Positions 58,622-64,000 of a stretch of 64,000 nucleotides of DNA are shown piece by piece. Below the pieces are notes generated by a model that saw only the letters and a program-made list of their open reading frames with translations, had not been told where the DNA came from and did not search any database. The stretch covers positions 14,496,075 to 14,560,074 of the forward strand of contig NC_026658.2 of NCBI RefSeq assembly GCF_000004075.3, in the 5' to 3' direction. This stretch comes from Cucumis sativus (lineage: Eukaryota; Streptophyta; Magnoliopsida; Cucurbitales; Cucurbitaceae). Within the stretch, counting starts at the first letter, position 1; every line of letters starts with the position of its first letter. The translations under genes were made by a program, and so were the position numbers.

Positions 58622-61600
58622 TAAACTACGAGTCTTTCACTATAATTAGATATCTATATATAAAGTTGTAATATTATAATTTTACCTTCAAATATATTAT
58701 AATGTTTTTTTTTTAATAATGAAAACTGAGAATAAAATAGCATTTAGTCTCACTCTATATTCGATTTAGGTCTTGATTTTCTTGTAACATTCTAAATCAT
58801 TTATATTCTACATTTTAGTTTTGAAATTCTTGCAAAAGGTTTAGAGTAACATTCCTACTAATTTAGTGAAGAAAAGGTTTTTAATGAATGAATTAAATTT
58901 GATTTTTATATAAACGTTTTAATACAATGGTTGATATTGTACTTTTAGAGGTGATTTTCATTTTGTTAGAAGCGGTTTTGATTACTTGATAATACAATAT
59001 GAAGTGATTCTAGCTTAAGTATTTTAATGAAGGAAAAAAAATAAGATTTAATAAACTTTATTTTCGTAAAAGAAGTGTTACCTTGTAAATTATTGCACGT
59101 GTAAAAGTAATATTGATTTCACTTGAAAAATTGTTTGTGACTTTAAAGTTAGAAAGGGAAATTGGTTGTATACCCATCAATTTAGGTTTCATTTAGGAAT
59201 TTTTGGTAAATTCCATTTATCCAAAATACTCTTAGGATTGCTTTGATTGAGATGAGAATAACATTGTTGTAAATTAATGATGTATGAAAATAATAAACAT
59301 GTAAATAAGATTGCTGAGAATTAACAATTAAGGGTTGTGTGTTTGATTGTGTATGTAAATGGTATGAAGAACACTTGAGAACAAACTATTTTTGTATTTG
59401 ATTTGAAAAAATCTATAAAATTTTAATGCGTTAATTAATAAACAATAAATCTAATTCAAAATTTGAAAAAAAAAAAAACAATTATTTAGCAATCAAACAA
59501 TAATACTAATTAAATTATTAATTAATTGTATGTGTAAATTAGGTAACTTTTGATTGGATAAACTAGATGAGTTTATATAACTATGGTTTATTAATGAATG
59601 AAATGATTAATTAATGATAAACTAATCATAAAATTATTAAGAAATAAATTATTCATATTATATTAATTATATATAAGGATCATTAATTAATTATAATATA
59701 ATTAATTAATAAATAGATTATTTATTGCATCAGTTCTTTACCATTTAATTTAAAATAAATATACTATGAGTATATATAAATTAATTTATTGAACTAAAAT
59801 AAAAAGTAAGTATATATTAAATTGTTTCAAACATATATATATATATATATTAGGGTAGTTAAATGAATATATACATATTAAATTAGGGTAGTTAAATGCT
59901 AATGTATTTTTAACCACAAATTTATTATTTTAAATAATTAGTTTTAATAATATACAAAATAAAAAAATTGTATTTAAAAGAAGTGAAGAATAAAAAACCT
60001 ATCATTTTAAATGAGTATAGTCAATCAACGTAAATGATGCCTGAGAATAATTTATTTCTTATTATCATTCTAATTCCATCAATCCAAACGACCTTTTAAA
60101 GACAAATTTAACTTTAACCCGTCAAAGTTGAACAAATTGAATATAACTTAGGTAAATTCGAAACTCAAAATTTACCTTATTTGTTTATTTATTAAAATAC
60201 GACGAAAAACAATGTAAGTGATTTTAAAATAAATCCACAAAATTGATTTTCATCCCAATTTTCATTTCACTCATGACTTGAAAATTATTTTAGAAAACAA
60301 AATTTTCACTTTTTTTTTTCTATTTTCAAAAACATGTTTGATTTTAATTTACACTTTTAAATTTTAAATTCAATTTTTGTTGTTTTTCGTGAATTTTTGA
60401 AAATGTTATATATATATATATATATAGTATATCTGGTTTGATAATTTCTTAAAACAAACTTTTTTAAACAAGTTAATTGAAGAGTTGTATTTGGAAATCA
60501 TTTTTAAAAATAAATATATCAAACACCAAATTACGTTTTGTTTGTACCTTTTGTTTTTTAAAACATAAAAATGGAAAATAAATCTCTGGTCGAATTGACC
60601 ATTCTTGAAGAATAAAAGCTTTGGAATTGGAAAAGTGGAACCCAACGATTATTCTATTTAATTTTAAATGTGTTTTGTCGAGCTATATTTGATCTTTATA
60701 CTTTTAAAAACGTTTGTTGTTATCATGACTATTAAAAATAGCATATTTTGATTACTTTCCTTAACTCATTAATAGAATGATGAGAAAAGTGAGAGGGAAG
60801 AGGTTTGAGTTTTGGAGAAAAAAATAAACAAAATTAGTTTGTGAGTTATTTGATAAATGAAGTTAATTTTAAAAATAGTATAGTTGTTTAAAAAGTGACA
60901 AAATTTATTCTAAAAATAATAGAAAAATATAAATAAATGATAAAAATATGACAAATTGAAAAATATTGACAAAAATAGGTGTGAAAATTAAATCGTTTTA
61001 AATGATTTATGAATTTTGTTTTAAAGGTGTCATTGGCTTAGTGATTTTTTGCTATCAACACGGTAAGTCACTCATCTTAATAACAACATTCATCAACAAG
61101 GTAAGTGTCATTGAGTTATTGTGCTGATGGCAAAAGACCTCTAACTCAATGACACATTTAATAACAAATTTCATAAACCATATATGAAAATGGTGGACAT
61201 GATCCGTTAGTTATTTCCATTTAATGATTTCGACACCTATTTTTATAAAACAAAAAATCTCAATCATTATTTATTAAAATAATAATATTTAAAAAATTAT
61301 TAATAAATATTTGCTTGCGTTTATTAGTTATTTATCAATTTAAATAACAATGTGTTGATTCTTCAAAATAAGTATTATTTAAAAAGCTCATAAACTAAAA
61401 CAAAAGTTTTTAAAAAGTTGAAAAAGATATAAAGTTTACGTACCAATAAAATTTAAACATACGTTTAATTTTTTTTAATTAGTTCAATTTTGTTTAATTA
61501 AGGTGTAGTTTTTAAAAAAATTGCAAAATCTATCCAATAATCCCTAATTAATAATATCCAACGTATTTATCACATTTGCATATTAGTAATCAATTATGTT

Positions 61601-63940
61601 TTATAACTCTTTTTACCACTTCTAAAACGTTTTTGCCATTTTTACAACCAAAATAGTCAAAATCTATTATTCCACATATCAACCCAAATGATTAATATAA
61701 AACAAAAATATTAAAAAAAAAAAAGCTTTTAATTTTAGAACAAATTTATGAAATAATAGAAATATAAAAAAGAAAAACAGAACAAAAATCTCTCCCCACG
61801 TCTAAGAGTCCTCAAATGATTAATATGTGATATTTTTTAAAAAATCTTCACAAATGATTAATCTCAATTTACTTTGGATTCTTTAAAAAAGCCACATCTG
61901 TCAAACGTCGTCGTTGTAAAATAAAAATGATTTTAAATAAGACAAATTAGTCCTTGAGAAAATTATTTCCAACCACGTGTAGAAAAGAAAAGAGAGAAAA
62001 TTTCTAATTTATGATGGATTATAAATATCTTCCATATTGAAAATTGAAAAAAAGTGTAGTGTACTTTGTTTTGTTATCGTTGTATATTGCAAAAGGATAT
62101 TATTTGAGAATTGTGGACTATCTACTCATTGATACAACACAACACATGATTGCATTAAACATCATCAACAACAATTATTGATACCAACCACTGCTAATTA
62201 AACAACACATCAACTAAACTTTGTTTCTTTGCACATTGCCTATAATGAGAAGCCACAAAATTTCTAGTATTACATATATCAATTTTGAATAATAACAATG
62301 AGTATGTGACTAATAATTAATGAACGAAAGAAAATTCAGTGAATTTACAATTTAATTTTTATTTTTTGTTTCACTCGTTCATGTAAGTCTAGCACAAGAG
62401 AATTTACTAAACATTACAAACATAAACTAAAACAACCCTATTTTTCATTTAACGTTCAACGATTAACCATTTGATTTTTAACAAAATAAAAAGTAAGGAA
62501 ACAAACTTAAAAATATTGTTTTTTTATCAATTTTATTAATGTTTTAAAAAAAATCAGCTAAATTTGGAAAAATACAGTAACTTAAATTTTTTTTAAAATA
62601 GTTTGATTGAGAACTATCGTATTAACAAGAAAACAAATGTTATTATTTCGTTCTATCCAAGTAACGACAATTTCTAATCATTCAATATTAATTGAATATA
62701 TATCTTTTAGTCATCTTCTTTTTTTTGTTATTATTTTTATTTTGATAGGCGTTTAAATTGACTATTTTTCACTGAATCATAGTATGATTGATATATATTT
62801 AGAATTTTTTTAAAAATCGAGGCTCGACATTTGGCCTTACGTGGAGCAGAATTTAAGTGATTGGCCACAAAAACTACAAATTTTGGGCAGTTTACTACTT
62901 CAGTCCAACAACAACATTCAAATATAGGTAGAAAAGTTAGGAGAACATGTCCTTTTAAACTGATGAACACTATCTTAGTTAAATTTAAAATTCCTAGAGA
63001 GCTAGTTAATTATCATTCATTAAAAGATTTTACCCATTTTGAGATGTGCAAATTACACACAATTCCTTATTCTATTTATTTAGATATGGCAAAATATTGC
63101 ATCAAAATCTCCAAACCATATCTATTAATTGACAATGGGGGTTTCTAAACTCCATAATCAAAAATGCTTTGTACTAAAATTACAACATTCCCAACTCATT
63201 AAAAATAAAGCTTTTGTGGCTGTTTTTCTTATTAAAATGATTGATGCTCATCTTTTATCTTTACGGTATGAGCCATTCAACTAGAATAAGATCTAAAATA
63301 TATATCGAGATATGAAGATGAAAATAGAAGATAATCTAAGTATGAAAACATTTAAAACCTCCCATTTAAGACTCTAGAATATGCTAATACATGTTCTAAA
63401 TCACTCGACAAATGTCTCCCAAAACTCACGTACATCTTTGAAAAATTGTTATTTAATTTATTTTTAACTTCAAGATGGTTTTACATAACAAATGTATTGT
63501 TATTTTTTATGTTATTGTTGTAGATGATTTGTGGGCGGTTAAAAATAATTGCACGTTAACTTTTATGAAAGAATGGACCTCCATGGCCCATTAATTATGA
63601 TGAAGAAAACAATAGCGAATTTAGACATTAATTATGAAAAATAGACCATAATTTGCACTTCGGTTATATAGGCACAACAAGAGATCTCATTTCATTACAT
63701 TTGACTATCTCATAGTATAGTGACAAAAGGTTAGCTTGTTGGATAGAGGACGAGGTCGATTATCACTAACCGACCTAATTAGTTGAGGTACGTTTTGCAT
63801 CATGATCGTGGTGATTGTTTGATGTATGTTGTTTCGGAAAATAAATATTTTTTTATAAGAAAAAATGTTAGCTTGGTATATTTTATCAATTAAATTGAAT
63901 GATACAATCTAAACAAAATCCATTATAACGAGTAGTAAAT
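58622..63940. other. Gene-poor AT-rich DNA
   Basis: No gene recognised. Contains (TA)n tracts at 59836-59850 and 60408-60426, two copies of ATTAGGGTAGTTAAATG (59849-59865 and 59882-59898), and a foldback at 61028-61155. A 95-residue open frame at 62861-63148 shows no domain or family resemblance. Confidence 0.55.
61028..61155. repeat. Foldback (inverted repeat) of about 48-base arms
   Basis: The left arm, starting GTGTCATTGGCTTAGTGATTT at 61028, is matched in reverse complement by 61105-61155 (GTGTCATTGAGTTAGAGGTC... in the opposite sense), including TTTTGCTATCAACAC versus TTTTGCCATCAGCAC. Inside the right arm a perfect 14-base palindromic pair (61105-61118 and 61142-61155, GTGTCATTGAGTTA) can form its own hairpin. 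Confidence 0.65.
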
Positions 63941-63944
63941 GTGA

Positions 63945-63986
63945 TGGGCCGGCTTCCACATAATGTCGCCCAAATTCCACGGCCCA
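63945..63986. promoter_or_regulatory. Site II pair at the right edge, probable promoter of a gene beyond the window
   Basis: TGGGCC at 63945-63950 and inverted GGCCCA at 63981-63986, in a locally GC-rich patch (GGGCCGGCTTCC, ATTCCACGGCCCAATGAG) after kilobases of AT-rich DNA. Such pairs mark promoters of housekeeping and mitochondrial-protein genes. The gene itself is not in view. Confidence 0.45.
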
Positions 63987-64000
63987 ATGAGTGGGAAGGA

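Noticed and set aside
58346-58624. 92-residue frame over the promoter-like island
   Set aside because: No recognisable domain, no splice or conservation evidence, and it overlaps a cluster of promoter motifs. Kept only as a regulatory candidate.
60240-60560. Further copy of the GGTTTGATAAT / TACCAAAC MITE-like family
   Set aside because: Only short AT-rich phrases match and no pair of inverted ends could be found, so it was left unannotated.
62861-63148. 95-residue frame in the right-hand desert
   Set aside because: The composition is near that of the surrounding AT-rich DNA, no motif is visible and there are no promoter features nearby.

Overview
This is a nuclear segment of a flowering plant, almost certainly a dicot. 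The evidence is GT-AG introns with AT-rich interiors, plant-only families (H2A.W histone, MEE40-type PPR protein, CHX exchanger, 6 kDa mitochondrial ATP synthase subunit, alpha-KNL2) and strongly AT-rich intergenic DNA. The short element whose ends read like GTTTGGTAACCA and a SINE-like copy with an A tail resemble repeats I associate with cucurbit genomes, so Cucurbitaceae is a weak inference.

Layout. 1-2516 (+): soluble inorganic pyrophosphatase, eight coding exons. 4368-6880 (-): histone H2A.W, two exons around a 2 kb intron holding a SINE-like copy and two MITE-like copies. 8956-10740 (-): small organellar RRM protein with a 32-G run in its first intron. 14386-15774 (+): actin-depolymerizing factor whose first coding exon is only the ATG. 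17604-19910 (+): single-exon PPR protein, MEE40 type. 21007-21363 (+): small two-helix membrane protein of unknown role. 21897-27391 (-): CHX20-type cation/H+ exchanger. 27392-35239: long AT-rich gene desert. 35240-35313 (-): tRNA-Val(AAC). 36591-37391 (+): mitochondrial ATP synthase 6 kDa subunit. 38350-41889 (-): compact alpha-KNL2 with a SANTA domain and a CENPC-k motif; its fourth intron carries an old Copia-type LTR fossil with the two LTR-like arms inverted. 43566-45254 (-): CUE-family protein in which most of the CUE domain is missing. 46864-50799 (-): FUSC/AaeB-like membrane protein. 50800-64000: gene-poor AT-rich DNA with tandem duplications, a foldback, one repeat element and a promoter-like island near 58.3-58.6 kb; the right edge looks like the start of another promoter.

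The genes do not form a pathway. Two act in chromatin or at the centromere (H2A.W, KNL2), three are organellar (RRM protein, ATP synthase subunit, MEE40), and two are multi-pass transport-type membrane proteins (CHX20, FUSC-like). All multi-exon models were assembled by eye from splice sites, reading phase and remembered family sequences; every model closes in frame. I found no convincing new biological system. The most unusual items are the inverted LTR pair inside KNL2, the truncated CUE domain, the 32-G run, and the orphan G-box/site II island.
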